In this document: positions 33,652 through 42,014 of the stretch, piece after piece
Numbering within the stretch: the first letter of the stretch is position 1
Layout: the number at the start of each line of letters is the position of its first letter
DNA from: Acidilobaceae archaeon
GTDB lineage: Archaea > Thermoproteota > Thermoprotei_A > Sulfolobales > Acidilobaceae
DNA length: 64,000 bases
Assembly (NCBI GenBank): GCA_025058835.1
Contig: JANXEI010000002.1
Coordinates: 420,000 to 483,999, forward strand
Direction: 5' to 3'
Notes under the pieces: model-generated
What the model saw: the letters and a program-made list of their open reading frames with translations, nothing else
What the model was told of the DNA's origin: nothing
Database searches by the model: none
Made by a program: the position numbers and the translations under genes

Positions 33652-34029
33652 GTGGACGAGGAACAACGCGATAATATAGTCGGGAAGCACGTGTATGCAA
33701 ACCTATACGATATCGATCTCGACCTTGCCGCGAACGAGGAGGTCATGAAGGCCGTTGTTGTCAAGGCAGTAAAGGAGGCAAACGCCAACCTGCACGAGGT
33801 GCAGGCCTGGAAGTTCGGGGGGAAGAAGGGAGGGGTTTCCGTTATAGCCCTCGTTCTAGAGAGCCACGTTGCAATCCACACCTGGATAGAGTACAACTAC
33901 GCCACGGTGGACGTGTACACCTGCGGAGACCACACAGATCCTTGGAAGGCGCTTAAGGTCATCATAGAGGCCCTCAAGCCCAAGCACTACACGGTTCACT
34001 ACGCGGATAGGAGCCAGCTCCCCCTCTAA
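33652..34029 (+). CDS. speD: pyruvoyl-dependent S-adenosylmethionine (or arginine) decarboxylase
   Basis: A 125-residue class I prokaryote-type AdoMet decarboxylase proenzyme. The processing site VLESHVAIHTWIEY contains the Ser that becomes the pyruvoyl group after self-cleavage between Glu and Ser; DVYTCGDHTDPWKAL carries the conserved catalytic Cys. In crenarchaea a close paralogue of this family has become an arginine decarboxylase, and the two are hard to separate by eye, so the substrate is uncertain. Either way it belongs to polyamine synthesis. GTG 33652 is chosen for its ribosome binding site. Confidence 0.88.
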   Translation: MDEEQRDNIVGKHVYANLYDIDLDLAANEEVMKAVVVKAVKEANANLHEVQAWKFGGKKGGVSVIALVLESHVAIHTWIEYNYATVDVYTCGDHTDPWKALKVIIEALKPKHYTVHYADRSQLPL

Positions 34030-34033
34030 TTTT

Positions 34034-34678
34034 TTATTCTCCCATGGGGAGCTCCCTGACCGAAGCCAAATAATATTTGTTGTTAACCGAGGCGAGGAGC
34101 AACACGAGGGGGCTCTCCCCCGCGCTCCTGTCGCTCAGCCGATAGGTAAGGAGCACTATTTTCGAGCCCCTCGTGGGCAAGTCTATCCTAACGAGAGGGG
34201 CCTCTGCGCGGCGGGAGCCGAGCTCTGCTAGCGATATTTCCCCCTCAGTGAAAATACGATCAGGGTTTACTCTCCCTTGCGCGCGGATGCAATGCACGGT
34301 CGCGGGGCACTGTTCTACGGATAGGTGGGAGACGGCTCTCACGAGGTACGCATTGAGAGCAGGCTGGCCGAGGACTGCGTAATTAGAGGAAAGTTTGCCC
34401 CAAGCAGGCGCTATGTAAAAGCTAGTCTCCTCCCCTATGTTCACGAACTCTACGAGGTATACCAAGTGAGTGTTGTTCCTTTTGCTGTAAATGACTCCCA
34501 TGTCAAGGTTAACCTTGATCTTGTTTACTTCCATGACCTTCAACCTCTCCGCAGCCACGCTTTGATATTGCGACACGAAAAGCGAGAGAAAGGCCAAGCC
34601 TAGCATTACCACTACCGCTACGAGGACAAGGTTACCTATGATTTCCGCAGATGCTCTCATGCGGGCCCACTCACCCAT
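34034..34678 (-). CDS. type IV pilin-like secreted protein
   Basis: A 214-residue protein with an archaeal class III (prepilin) signal: RMRASAEIIGNLVLVAVVVM, that is a basic stretch, cleavage site RA/S, Glu at +3 and a long hydrophobic helix, followed by an extracellular beta-rich domain of about 170 residues. It would be cleaved by an archaeal prepilin peptidase and assembled or held at the membrane. ATG 34678 is annotated; the TATA position (34688-34698) suits ATG 34660 better, which would give MRASAEII directly. No assembly ATPase or platform gene is nearby. Divergent from the larger pilin-like gene. Confidence 0.65.
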   Translation of the reverse strand: MGEWARMRASAEIIGNLVLVAVVVMLGLAFLSLFVSQYQSVAAERLKVMEVNKIKVNLDMGVIYSKRNNTHLVYLVEFVNIGEETSFYIAPAWGKLSSNYAVLGQPALNAYLVRAVSHLSVEQCPATVHCIRAQGRVNPDRIFTEGEISLAELGSRRAEAPLVRIDLPTRGSKIVLLTYRLSDRSAGESPLVLLLASVNNKYYLASVRELPMGE

Positions 34679-34687
34679 CTCAGGGCT

Positions 34688-34732
34688 CTATTAATATGAA
34701 GGGATTCATGAAAAGAGAGGGAGGTTAATAAG
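34688..34732. promoter_or_regulatory. divergent promoters of the two pilin-like genes
   Basis: Minus strand: CATATTAATAG (plus 34688-34698). Plus strand: TTAATAAG (34725-34732), whose centre is 27 nt before the ATG at 34756, implying a leaderless mRNA. A/T-rich gap of 77 nt. Confidence 0.5.
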
Positions 34733-34755
34733 AGTAAATAAAATGTAAGCGAGTA

Positions 34756-36372
34756 ATGATCGAGCGAGCAGGCGTGAGGAGGGGCCAAGCCGAAATCATA
34801 GCAGGCCTCATAGTCCTCTCTGCCATCATAATCTTGCTAATACCCTTCATCTTGAACCTCATGAGCTCACAAGGAGAGGCCATCTCTAAGCAGGCCGACG
34901 TAGGGACCTACTACTTAGAGAAGATGAGGGAAAAGGTGGAGGTTAGCTGGGACCTCTCCACCCTCCTACCAGATAGTCGCGTGAGGGCTTTCTGGATTAA
35001 CAACACCGGGAGCGTCATAGTAAGTATAAGGTACTTGAAACTGGTTAACGCGAAAACGGGAGAGGTGCTCTTAGTAAACCTGTCGAATTATGAGCCCTCA
35101 ATGGAGAAGCCAGTTAAGAAAGTTATAAAGTACCCTCCAGGGGTGTCCTTGTCCCGCGCCATCTTAACTCTATCGCCGGGCGAGACGGCCCGCATAGAGA
35201 TCGACCCTTCTCTTGTCCCTGATCTCCTCTTCACTCACCGCGCCAATCCTCACGCAGGACCGGGGACAGGTAGGGGTTCTTTTGAGCACAGGGTCTATCC
35301 GTTGCATATGATAGGGAACATTACTCTTTTCAAGCTAAGACATGAGAAGTACTTTGACAATCAGCAGCCTGAGGCAGGAATTGCTACGTATGACTCTCAC
35401 AGCAGATACTACTATAAATTAGTCGCGGAGAGGAAGAACGTTCACATTCAGGCTACTACTAGGGAGAGGTACAATTTCTACGTGGCTGTCATAGGACACG
35501 TGCCTGGCACAAACGAGTTCAACATGCTACTCGTAAGCAAACATGGTGAGAAGCACATGAGAATAAAAGTGGAAGGCTTCGTGCCCGAAAGAGGTTTCTT
35601 CTTTCAGTATGTTAGCGCGTTGAGGGGTTATGACGACAGATACATAGTGAGGAGGGCAAACGAAAACAACCTCACTGGCATTCTCGGCGGTCACTTTAAG
35701 GCAAACGTAATTCAGAGCTATGTTGACTTAGTGGGTAAGGCGAGGAGCATTAAGTTGTTCGAGCTCACTGCTGCCTCTTCCAACCAGATTTCTAGCTACG
35801 ATCCTTTCATCGTCATCGGTGACACGGACGGTAATGGAAAGGGAGAGATAATATTCGTAGGCGAGGACATCTATGATATTTATGGCCGGAGTGGAAGTTG
35901 TACCATAGACGATAAGTATTACGATCATTCTGCTCTACGCACCTCTACGAGGATCGAGGCGGACAGAGAATGGGGGTTTGCCCTTCTCTTGAGACAAGAC
36001 CCACTTCACTCCAGTAGGCACGTGGGCGTCTTCGCTGCAGTGAGACTCTACTTCCACGACATAGAGCCTAAGGACTTGGACTGCGTAGACGCTACGGGCC
36101 TGCCCATCCTCAGGCTAATGCTAGTGACTCAGGACTGGAGGGTAGTGGACAGCAGGAGCATATACTACTGGGAGCTCGCGTCGATTGAAGACACGTGGCC
36201 TCCGCAAAGGGACTTCGCCACATATCACATTAGCCTGTTCGTCCCGCCCGGCTTCTCGGAGCCCCTCTATGTGGCCCTGGCGATCGTGGACCCCTTCTCA
36301 TGGATCGGCAGAAACGATGTAGAGTTCACCCTAGCCCTGGAGCTAGTGAGCCTGACCATAATCAACAAGTAA
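34756..36372 (+). CDS. large pilin-like surface protein with FG-GAP-type calcium loop
   Basis: A 538-residue protein starting with a clear class III signal (VRRGQAEIIAGLIVLSAIII: RRG cleavage site, Glu at +3, hydrophobic helix to about residue 36). This is far larger than normal pilins (100-250 residues). The extracellular part is beta-rich, with Asn-x-Ser/Thr sites, and at residues 356-364 has DTDGNGKGE followed by IIFVG, the calcium-loop pattern of FG-GAP/VCBS repeats. I do not recognise the family. Codon use is more A/T-rich than in neighbouring genes (more ATA, TAT and AAA), which may mean horizontal origin. Divergent from a second pilin-like gene. Confidence 0.65.
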   Translation: MIERAGVRRGQAEIIAGLIVLSAIIILLIPFILNLMSSQGEAISKQADVGTYYLEKMREKVEVSWDLSTLLPDSRVRAFWINNTGSVIVSIRYLKLVNAKTGEVLLVNLSNYEPSMEKPVKKVIKYPPGVSLSRAILTLSPGETARIEIDPSLVPDLLFTHRANPHAGPGTGRGSFEHRVYPLHMIGNITLFKLRHEKYFDNQQPEAGIATYDSHSRYYYKLVAERKNVHIQATTRERYNFYVAVIGHVPGTNEFNMLLVSKHGEKHMRIKVEGFVPERGFFFQYVSALRGYDDRYIVRRANENNLTGILGGHFKANVIQSYVDLVGKARSIKLFELTAASSNQISSYDPFIVIGDTDGNGKGEIIFVGEDIYDIYGRSGSCTIDDKYYDHSALRTSTRIEADREWGFALLLRQDPLHSSRHVGVFAAVRLYFHDIEPKDLDCVDATGLPILRLMLVTQDWRVVDSRSIYYWELASIEDTWPPQRDFATYHISLFVPPGFSEPLYVALAIVDPFSWIGRNDVEFTLALELVSLTIINK

Positions 36373-36502
36373 TTTGTTGTTCACACTTACCCTTTTTCCT
36401 CTTAAGCATCTACCTCCAACGTAATTAAGGGAGCTCGGTGAGCCGGGAGCAGCAGGAGCAGAGGGAGAAAAGGTCCTGCAGGAGGAGCAGGAAGGAGAAG
36501 GG

Positions 36503-37252
36503 ATGACGGAGGGGCCGCAGGCGAAGGTCCACGCGCTGCGGGTCTCCAGCCTAGAGGGCAGGAGGGTGGAGAGGGTAGTAAGCAAGAGGGAGGAGCTGAG
36601 GGCGCTGGAGGGGAGGGCGCTAGAGGGGGTCGTCACTCACGGCAAGAACATAGTGCTGCTCTTCGGCGAGCTGGCCCTGAGGGTTCACCTGCTGATGTTC
36701 GGGGGCCTAGCAGTCTGCGCGAGGGCAGAGGAGTGCCCTACCGACAGGCTGAGGCTCATGCTGGTCTTCAACGAGGGCGCGCTCTCTATCTACAGGCAGG
36801 CCTCGCTCGAGCTCAGCAAGAGGGAGGAGCTGTTGGGAAGGCTGAGGTCTTCTCTAGGCCCAGATCCGTTAGGGATCTGGAGCGAGGAGGAGTTCATCAG
36901 GAGGCTGAGGGCAAAGGGGGAGGAGAAGGTGGGGGGAGCGCTGCTCGATCAGGGAGTGGCGGCGGGGGTGGGGAACATACTGAGGAACGAGATCTTGTTC
37001 CTTGCAGGGGTGAGCCCTGAGAGGCCCGTGAGGGAGCTCAGCGAGGAGGAGGTAGTGAAGATAGCCAGGATAACTTACGAGTACACCAACGACTACTTCA
37101 GGGCGCTGCTAGCTGGGAGGAGGGAGAGGGAGCTGCACTCGGTGTACATGCGAGCAAAGAAGCCCTGCCCCCGCTGCGGAACCCCGATAAAGATGTTTTA
37201 CCAGAAGCCGCACGGGAGGAAGACGTTCTACTGCCCCTCCTGCCAAAGGTAG
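36503..37252 (+). CDS. Fpg/Nei-family DNA glycosylase with Thr at position 2
   Basis: A 249-residue protein with full Fpg/Nei layout. The N-terminus MTEGP aligns with the family MPEGP. A beta-hairpin Lys occurs at THGKNIVLLF (Lys48), followed by a helix-two-turn-helix part with GVAAGVGNILRNEILFLAGV, and a C-terminal zinc finger with Cys222, Cys225, Cys244 and Cys247 and the loop PHGRKTFYCP. The family removes oxidised bases using Pro2 as nucleophile; here position 2 is Thr while Glu3 is kept. Either the enzyme uses another nucleophile, as NEIL3 uses Val2, or it has lost lyase activity. ATG with GGAGAAGGG directly upstream; no in-frame alternative restores Pro2. Confidence 0.88.
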   Translation: MTEGPQAKVHALRVSSLEGRRVERVVSKREELRALEGRALEGVVTHGKNIVLLFGELALRVHLLMFGGLAVCARAEECPTDRLRLMLVFNEGALSIYRQASLELSKREELLGRLRSSLGPDPLGIWSEEEFIRRLRAKGEEKVGGALLDQGVAAGVGNILRNEILFLAGVSPERPVRELSEEEVVKIARITYEYTNDYFRALLAGRRERELHSVYMRAKKPCPRCGTPIKMFYQKPHGRKTFYCPSCQR

Positions 37253-37271
37253 TATATACGTAGTATATACG
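37250..37271 (+). repeat. 11-bp tandem repeat containing TATA-like sequence
   Basis: TAGTATATACG occurs twice in tandem (37250-37260 and 37261-37271). The first copy includes the stop codon of the glycosylase gene. Both copies contain TATATAC, so they could be a doubled TATA for the downstream gene, whose start is 120 nt away. Confidence 0.5.
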
Positions 37272-37393
37272 GGGCTGAAAGGTAGAGGGAGGTTTCAGCT
37301 AGCGAAAGGGAGTCCTGGAAAAAAGTACGAGGAGAGGGAGGAGTTATGAGGCGAGGCTAAGAGGGCGCTCGATCAGCTCTGCCGCGAAGAGCC

Positions 37394-38854
37394 ATGAGGC
37401 CAGAGGGCAGAAAGGCGGGAGAGAGGATCGGGAGGTCTGCGGGGGTAGGCGATCTAAGCAACATGGATCCCCACCTGGCGACCAACCCCTACAACACCTT
37501 GATCCTCCTGCACCTCTACTCCAGGCTCTTCACGGTGAGGCACAACAGCGAGGGGAGGCCAGTAATTATGAAGGCTCTCGTCGACTCCTTCCGGCAGGTG
37601 AGCCCAACCGAGTGGGAGTTCAGGCTCAGGCCTAACCTCAGGTTCCACGACGGGAGGCCCCTGACTGCAAGGGACGTCAAGGCAAGCCTAGAGAGGGCCA
37701 TCAAGATCGGTCCCATCCCCAGGGCTCTGCTGAGGGAGGTGGAGAGGGTGGAGCTGGTAGACGATCTCACCTTCAGGATAGTGCTGAAGAGGCCCGTAGG
37801 CTACCTCCCCGCAAGGCTTGCCCACCCTGCGCTCGGCATATTGCCCGAGGAGGTAGCCGCGAAGTACTGGGAGAGGCCAATAGACGACCCTAAGGCAATG
37901 ATAGGCTCAGGCATCTTCAGGATGGGAGGCATTGAGGGGAACAAGGTGATAGTGGAGAGAGGAATCGTACAGCACGGCGTGGACATCCCGCTGGCCAGGA
38001 TAGAGTTCAACCTGGTGCCTGACGACGAGACGAGGCTCTCCCTCGTGGAGGCTCATGCTGTGGACGCCTCGCCCTACGTTCCGCTAAGCTACCTGCCGAG
38101 GGTGGAGGAGAAGGGCCTCCAGAAGCTGGTGGTGCCCAGCAGCAGGAGCATCTTCGTGGGGATAAACGTGAGGAGGGTAAGCGACGTGAGGGTCAGGTGG
38201 GCAATGAACATGGCAGTGAACAGGGAAGCGATAGTGAAAGAGCTCCTCCTGGGCGCTGCCACCGTGGCCAGCTCCCCCCTGCCCCACTACCTCATGGGCT
38301 CTGCGCTCCAGAGGCCTTACGTCTACTCGCCCGAGACTGCCAGGGAGCTCCTGGAGGAGGCAGGCTGGCTTGGGAGGGAGCTCCTCCTCATCTCGCCGAG
38401 GGGGAGGTACTTCCGCGACGCTGAGGTAGCTGGGGCTGTGAAGGGCTACCTGGAGGAGGTGGGGCTGAAGGTGAAGCTAGAGCTGCACGAGTGGCCTGGG
38501 TACATGAAGGTCCTCATGAGCAGGGAGGACTACGACCTCTTCCTCCTCGGCTGGTCCACAGTTACGCTTGACGTAGACTTCGGCCTCAGCTGGCTCTTCA
38601 TGAAGGACGGGAGGCTCAACAGGATGGGCTACGAGAACCCGCTCTTCGAGGAGCTGATGGAGAGGGCTAGGAGGGAGGGGGAGGGGAGCAGTTACTACGC
38701 GGCAGCCCAGAGGATAGTGTGGGAGGACGCGCCAGCCATATTCCTCTACACAGAGCACCAGATGATGATATTCCCGAGGGAGGGGGAGGCAGAAACGGAA
38801 GAAGATCACCCTTACATCAGGGAGTTCGACGTGGCGGAGATGCTCCTCTCCTGA
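37394..38854 (+). CDS. family 5 (peptide-type) solute-binding protein lacking a signal peptide
   Basis: A 486-residue OppA/DppA-family protein. The domain starts at once (GVGDLSNMDPHLATNPYNTL) and continues with WEFRLRPNLRFHDGRPLTA, DVKASLERA, IGSGIFRM and RVRWAMNMAVNREAIVKELL, to the normal end. The family binds peptides, nickel or sugars outside the cell, but the 20 residues before the domain are charged (MRPEGRKAGERIG) with no hydrophobic segment, and an in-frame stop at 37358-37360 prevents extension. No permease or ATPase genes are adjacent. It may be a 5'-truncated relic or a cytoplasmic protein. Confidence 0.8.
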   Translation: MRPEGRKAGERIGRSAGVGDLSNMDPHLATNPYNTLILLHLYSRLFTVRHNSEGRPVIMKALVDSFRQVSPTEWEFRLRPNLRFHDGRPLTARDVKASLERAIKIGPIPRALLREVERVELVDDLTFRIVLKRPVGYLPARLAHPALGILPEEVAAKYWERPIDDPKAMIGSGIFRMGGIEGNKVIVERGIVQHGVDIPLARIEFNLVPDDETRLSLVEAHAVDASPYVPLSYLPRVEEKGLQKLVVPSSRSIFVGINVRRVSDVRVRWAMNMAVNREAIVKELLLGAATVASSPLPHYLMGSALQRPYVYSPETARELLEEAGWLGRELLLISPRGRYFRDAEVAGAVKGYLEEVGLKVKLELHEWPGYMKVLMSREDYDLFLLGWSTVTLDVDFGLSWLFMKDGRLNRMGYENPLFEELMERARREGEGSSYYAAAQRIVWEDAPAIFLYTEHQMMIFPREGEAETEEDHPYIREFDVAEMLLS

Positions 38855-38857
38855 GAG

Positions 38858-40039
38858 CTAGAGTCCCTCCCCCAACAGCACCTCCTGCGCAGCCCTGAGG
38901 CCGGAGCCTAGCTCCACCTTAGCCCCCATGACCCTCAGCGCCCTCTCGAGGGCAGCCAGGGCGGCAACGACGTCGTTTTGGTTTACGGCGCCCATGTGGC
39001 CTATCCTTATGCTCCTCCCTCTCAGCGCCGGGTGGATGGGCATGGCAAGCACCACGTTCCTCGCCCTCACCGCTCCCCTCAGCTCGCCGGGATCTATGCC
39101 TGCAGGCAAGTACACGGCAGTTATGGTGCTGGCAGCCACCTCCTCATGGGCAACCACGGCAAGCCCCATACCCCTCACTCCTTCCCTCACCGCCCTCGCC
39201 AGCACGGCATGCCTCCTGTGCCTGTTCTCCATCCCCTCCCTCAGGATCTTCTCCAAAGACCTCTCGAGGGCCAGCACCAGGTGAGTTGCCGGGGTGGCAT
39301 GGTAGGCTATTCTCCCCTCCTCGTACGCTTTCATCACCTTGAACCACTCCGTGAGCCTCATGTAGAAGCTCCTCACATGTCTCTCGTTCTCCTGCATTGC
39401 AGAGAACGCCTTCTCGCTGCACAGAGCCAAGACCCCTATGCCGGGAGGCACCTCGAGGGCCTTCTGGCTGGCCGTGATCACCACGTCGACTCCCCAATCG
39501 CTGCAGTTCATGAGCTCTGCAGCAATGCTGGACACGCCGTCCACCACGAAGAGGGTATCATGCTTCCTTGCGAGCTTCCCCAACTCCTCCACGTTTGCCC
39601 TTACCCCTGTGCTGGTCTCCACGTGAGTGATCACCATCGCGTCATACCCCTTGGAGAGCTCCTCCTCCACCTCGTGCAGCGGCACCCTCTCCCCCGGCGG
39701 CGAGGAGAGCCTAGCGGGTGAGTGGCCCACCAGCTCTGAGACAGTGACCCACCTGTCGCCGAAGAAGCCGTAGGAAACTACCAACACCCGCGAGCCGGGC
39801 TTAAGGAGGTTTACCATAGCTGCCTCGAAGGCAAGGGTTCCGGAGCCGGGGAGGAGGAAGACAGGGAGGTCCCCCCTCATGCCTATGACGCGCCTGAACT
39901 TTCTGGTAGCCTCCCCGTGGATCTGAGCAAAGTCAGGGCTCGTATGCTCGTGCGCCGTGGAGAGCATGTGCTTGAGGGTCTCCATGTTGAAGACAACGGG
40001 TCCGGGGGTCATGAGGATCCTGCGCTCGTCTGGGTACAT
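38858..40039 (-). CDS. class V aminotransferase (alanine/serine-glyoxylate type)
   Basis: A 393-residue PLP enzyme of the AGXT/SPT group: RRILMTPGPVVFNMETLKHM at the start, HEHTSPDFAQIHGEATRKFR, PVFLLPGSGTLAFEAAMVN, LFVVDGVSSIAAELMNCSDW and the PLP-lysine segment TASQKALEVPPGIGVLA. It transfers amino groups from alanine or serine to glyoxylate or related acids. The frame is open to 40234, but the TATA (40068-40078) places the transcript start near 40046, so ATG 40039 is the likely start; ATG 40051 is possible. Confidence 0.9.
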   Translation of the reverse strand: MYPDERRILMTPGPVVFNMETLKHMLSTAHEHTSPDFAQIHGEATRKFRRVIGMRGDLPVFLLPGSGTLAFEAAMVNLLKPGSRVLVVSYGFFGDRWVTVSELVGHSPARLSSPPGERVPLHEVEEELSKGYDAMVITHVETSTGVRANVEELGKLARKHDTLFVVDGVSSIAAELMNCSDWGVDVVITASQKALEVPPGIGVLALCSEKAFSAMQENERHVRSFYMRLTEWFKVMKAYEEGRIAYHATPATHLVLALERSLEKILREGMENRHRRHAVLARAVREGVRGMGLAVVAHEEVAASTITAVYLPAGIDPGELRGAVRARNVVLAMPIHPALRGRSIRIGHMGAVNQNDVVAALAALERALRVMGAKVELGSGLRAAQEVLLGEGL

Positions 40040-40067
40040 GATATGCACCATTTGTGTGTCTGCATAG

Positions 40068-40078
40068 CTATATATTTT
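40068..40078 (-). promoter_or_regulatory. TATA box of the aminotransferase gene
   Basis: AAAATATATAG on the minus strand, centre about 34 nt before ATG 40039. It excludes the longer reading frame to 40234. Confidence 0.6.
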
Positions 40079-40119
40079 TCTGAAGAGAAAGGGTCTCGAG
40101 AATGACGGGTTAAGAGAGG

Positions 40120-41142
40120 CTACCTCCTCCGGAGCAGCAGGAACGCCAGGGCGAGAGTTACTGCAGCAGCGTATGCCCCTAGGGCTATGGTCAGGCCTCC
40201 CACTTCTGGGGCAGGGGCGGGCTCCTCCGCGCACTCGCTAGCGATCAGCTCCCCCATCAGCGCGTAGTTGAGGAAAGGCGCCCCTACCTGCTGCGCCTGT
40301 AGAGACCTGACCACTACGGGCTTTATGCCGAGGTTCCTCAGCTCGGAGAGCACCCTCTCGCTCACCTTCTCCTCGTCCAACATGACCACGCACCTCACGC
40401 CAGCCTCCTTCAGCTTCGCAAGGTCTCCCGGCCTCAGCTCTGCCTCAGACTCCTCCACGACTATGGTGACCGGATCTACCAGGATCCACTTCATCATGTA
40501 TTGAGAGTCCCCGGCGCTGAAGAGGGCCACCCCCTTCATCCCCTTAGCTCTCTGGATGCCGTACTCCACGGAGGCGTAATACACTGCCTTTAGAGCTGAC
40601 ATGGCGCCGTTGTACCTTACGAGGAACTCGCGCACCTCGGCCTCGGGTATCCCCTTCTCCCTTGCTACCCTGGCCACCTCGTCCCTCACGATACCGAGCA
40701 TCATGAGGGTGGCGCTCACGTCATGCGATATGTGCGGGTTATCCACGCCGGAGGGCTTAAAGAGGTGCCTCCAGCCCATCCTCACTACCTCGTCCTCTAC
40801 CGATATGTACCTCTTCCCTGCCTCCTGAGCTGCCTTTATGAGGTCGTCCGCCGCAGCCACATGATCCGGGTTTTCCACAACTATTATGTCCGCCTGGAGG
40901 GCCCTCCTGATGTCTTCAGGAGAGGGCTCGTAGTCGTGGTGGGGTATGTGGGGAGGCAGGGGGCTGAAGGCCCTCACGAAGGGGTGTCCTGCCATGTTTA
41001 TTACCGCGGCCCAGTGAGCTGGCACGACTGCTATGAGGACCCTATGCTCATGGTGGCCGTGATGGGCTCCAGCCACGAGCCCTTGAAGCGCAACGATAAG
41101 GAGCACAGCTAGAGCTAGGGAACTCTTCATGAGGACCACCAT
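40120..41142 (-). CDS. znuA: zinc/manganese ABC transporter binding protein (ZnuA-like) with C-terminal anchor
   Basis: A 340-residue cluster A-I metal-binding protein. A signal peptide (residues 6-25, ending VAGA) is followed by the His cluster HHGHHEH and the two-lobed domain (VLIAVVPAHWAAVINMAG, DIIVVENPDH, VDNPHISHDVSAT with metal His, and SAGDSQYMMKWILVD). A C-terminal membrane helix closes with LALAFLLLRRR, an archaeal way to tether binding proteins. ATG 41142 or ATG 41130. It follows permease and ATPase genes but has its own TATA (41161-41172). Confidence 0.85.
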   Translation of the reverse strand: MVVLMKSSLALAVLLIVALQGLVAGAHHGHHEHRVLIAVVPAHWAAVINMAGHPFVRAFSPLPPHIPHHDYEPSPEDIRRALQADIIVVENPDHVAAADDLIKAAQEAGKRYISVEDEVVRMGWRHLFKPSGVDNPHISHDVSATLMMLGIVRDEVARVAREKGIPEAEVREFLVRYNGAMSALKAVYYASVEYGIQRAKGMKGVALFSAGDSQYMMKWILVDPVTIVVEESEAELRPGDLAKLKEAGVRCVVMLDEEKVSERVLSELRNLGIKPVVVRSLQAQQVGAPFLNYALMGELIASECAEEPAPAPEVGGLTIALGAYAAAVTLALAFLLLRRR

Positions 41143-41160
41143 CTACCACTCTCATCAAGA

Positions 41161-41172
41161 GATTTAATATAG
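41161..41172 (-). promoter_or_regulatory. TATA box upstream of znuA
   Basis: CTATATTAAATC on the minus strand, about 24 nt before the znuA start, in the 44-nt gap after znuB. It suggests extra transcription of the binding protein over the permease and ATPase. Confidence 0.5.
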
Positions 41173-41186
41173 TTGCTCTCTACCAG

Positions 41187-42014
41187 TTAGCCCTTCCTGA
41201 GGAGTGCAGGCAACAGGTAGCCCAGGAGGGCAAAGAAGCCCAGGGCAGCGCCGTAAGGTAGGTTGAGAGCAATGGAGGCGAAGGCAGCGGAGTAACACAC
41301 TGCAAGCGCGTACAGCAAGACGGTCACAGGAGAGACGTATCTGAAGGGAGCCAGGGAGGGGGCTATGAGCAGCACGTGGGCCGCGACGGCTCCCGTTATC
41401 TTCGTCAAGTACACTGCCGCGGCAGCCACCATGGCATAGATGAACAGCCTGTGGAGTAAGAAGGAGTTGTTGCCCTTCATGAAGGCGAAGTAGTCTGGGT
41501 CGAAGGAGAGCATGAGGATCCTCTTCCAGAGAGCTGCCAGGACGAGGATCATGACGCTCCCGGCGATGACCACGTAGGGGATCTCGCGCTGCAGGATGAG
41601 GAAGGGGGTGCCGAACAAGATGTTGTAGATTATGGTGGAGCCGAAGGGGGACTTCTGCGCCAGGCCGAAAGAGAAGAGGGAGATGATAGTTGCAGAGGAC
41701 AAGGAGAGGGCCGCGATGGCTGTGAGCCTCTCCACCCTCCCCTCCAGGACGTTCAGGAAGCCCAGGAGGCCCACCATGACGAGATATGCAACTAGCTCTG
41801 GGCTCACGGGGTAGAAGAGCTCCACGAAGTAGCCCACTGCTGCTGCAGCCACCAGCGCATGGAAGGACTCCACGGCAAGGAACTGGAGCTGGGAGTACCT
41901 GATCATGAGGCTCACGAGGCCTGCCACGAGGGAAGCCATGGTTATGGCTATGAAGGCCCTCTGCACGAAGGGCTCCTGGAGGGCGCTAATAGGGTCCATG
42001 CTCCTCCCCCGCAA
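41187..42014 (-). CDS. znuB: zinc/manganese ABC transporter permease (ZnuB-like)
   Basis: A 275-residue membrane protein with about eight helices, ABC-3 family: residues LVSLMIRYSQLQFLAVESFH near the start and LTKITGAVAAHVLLIAPSLA in the fifth or sixth helix match the ZnuB pattern (the family has KVxGxLLxxAxLIxPA). It imports a divalent metal with ZnuC and ZnuA. It overlaps the ATPase gene by 29 nt. Confidence 0.85.
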   Translation of the reverse strand: MRGRSMDPISALQEPFVQRAFIAITMASLVAGLVSLMIRYSQLQFLAVESFHALVAAAAVGYFVELFYPVSPELVAYLVMVGLLGFLNVLEGRVERLTAIAALSLSSATIISLFSFGLAQKSPFGSTIIYNILFGTPFLILQREIPYVVIAGSVMILVLAALWKRILMLSFDPDYFAFMKGNNSFLLHRLFIYAMVAAAAVYLTKITGAVAAHVLLIAPSLAPFRYVSPVTVLLYALAVCYSAAFASIALNLPYGAALGFFALLGYLLPALLRKG

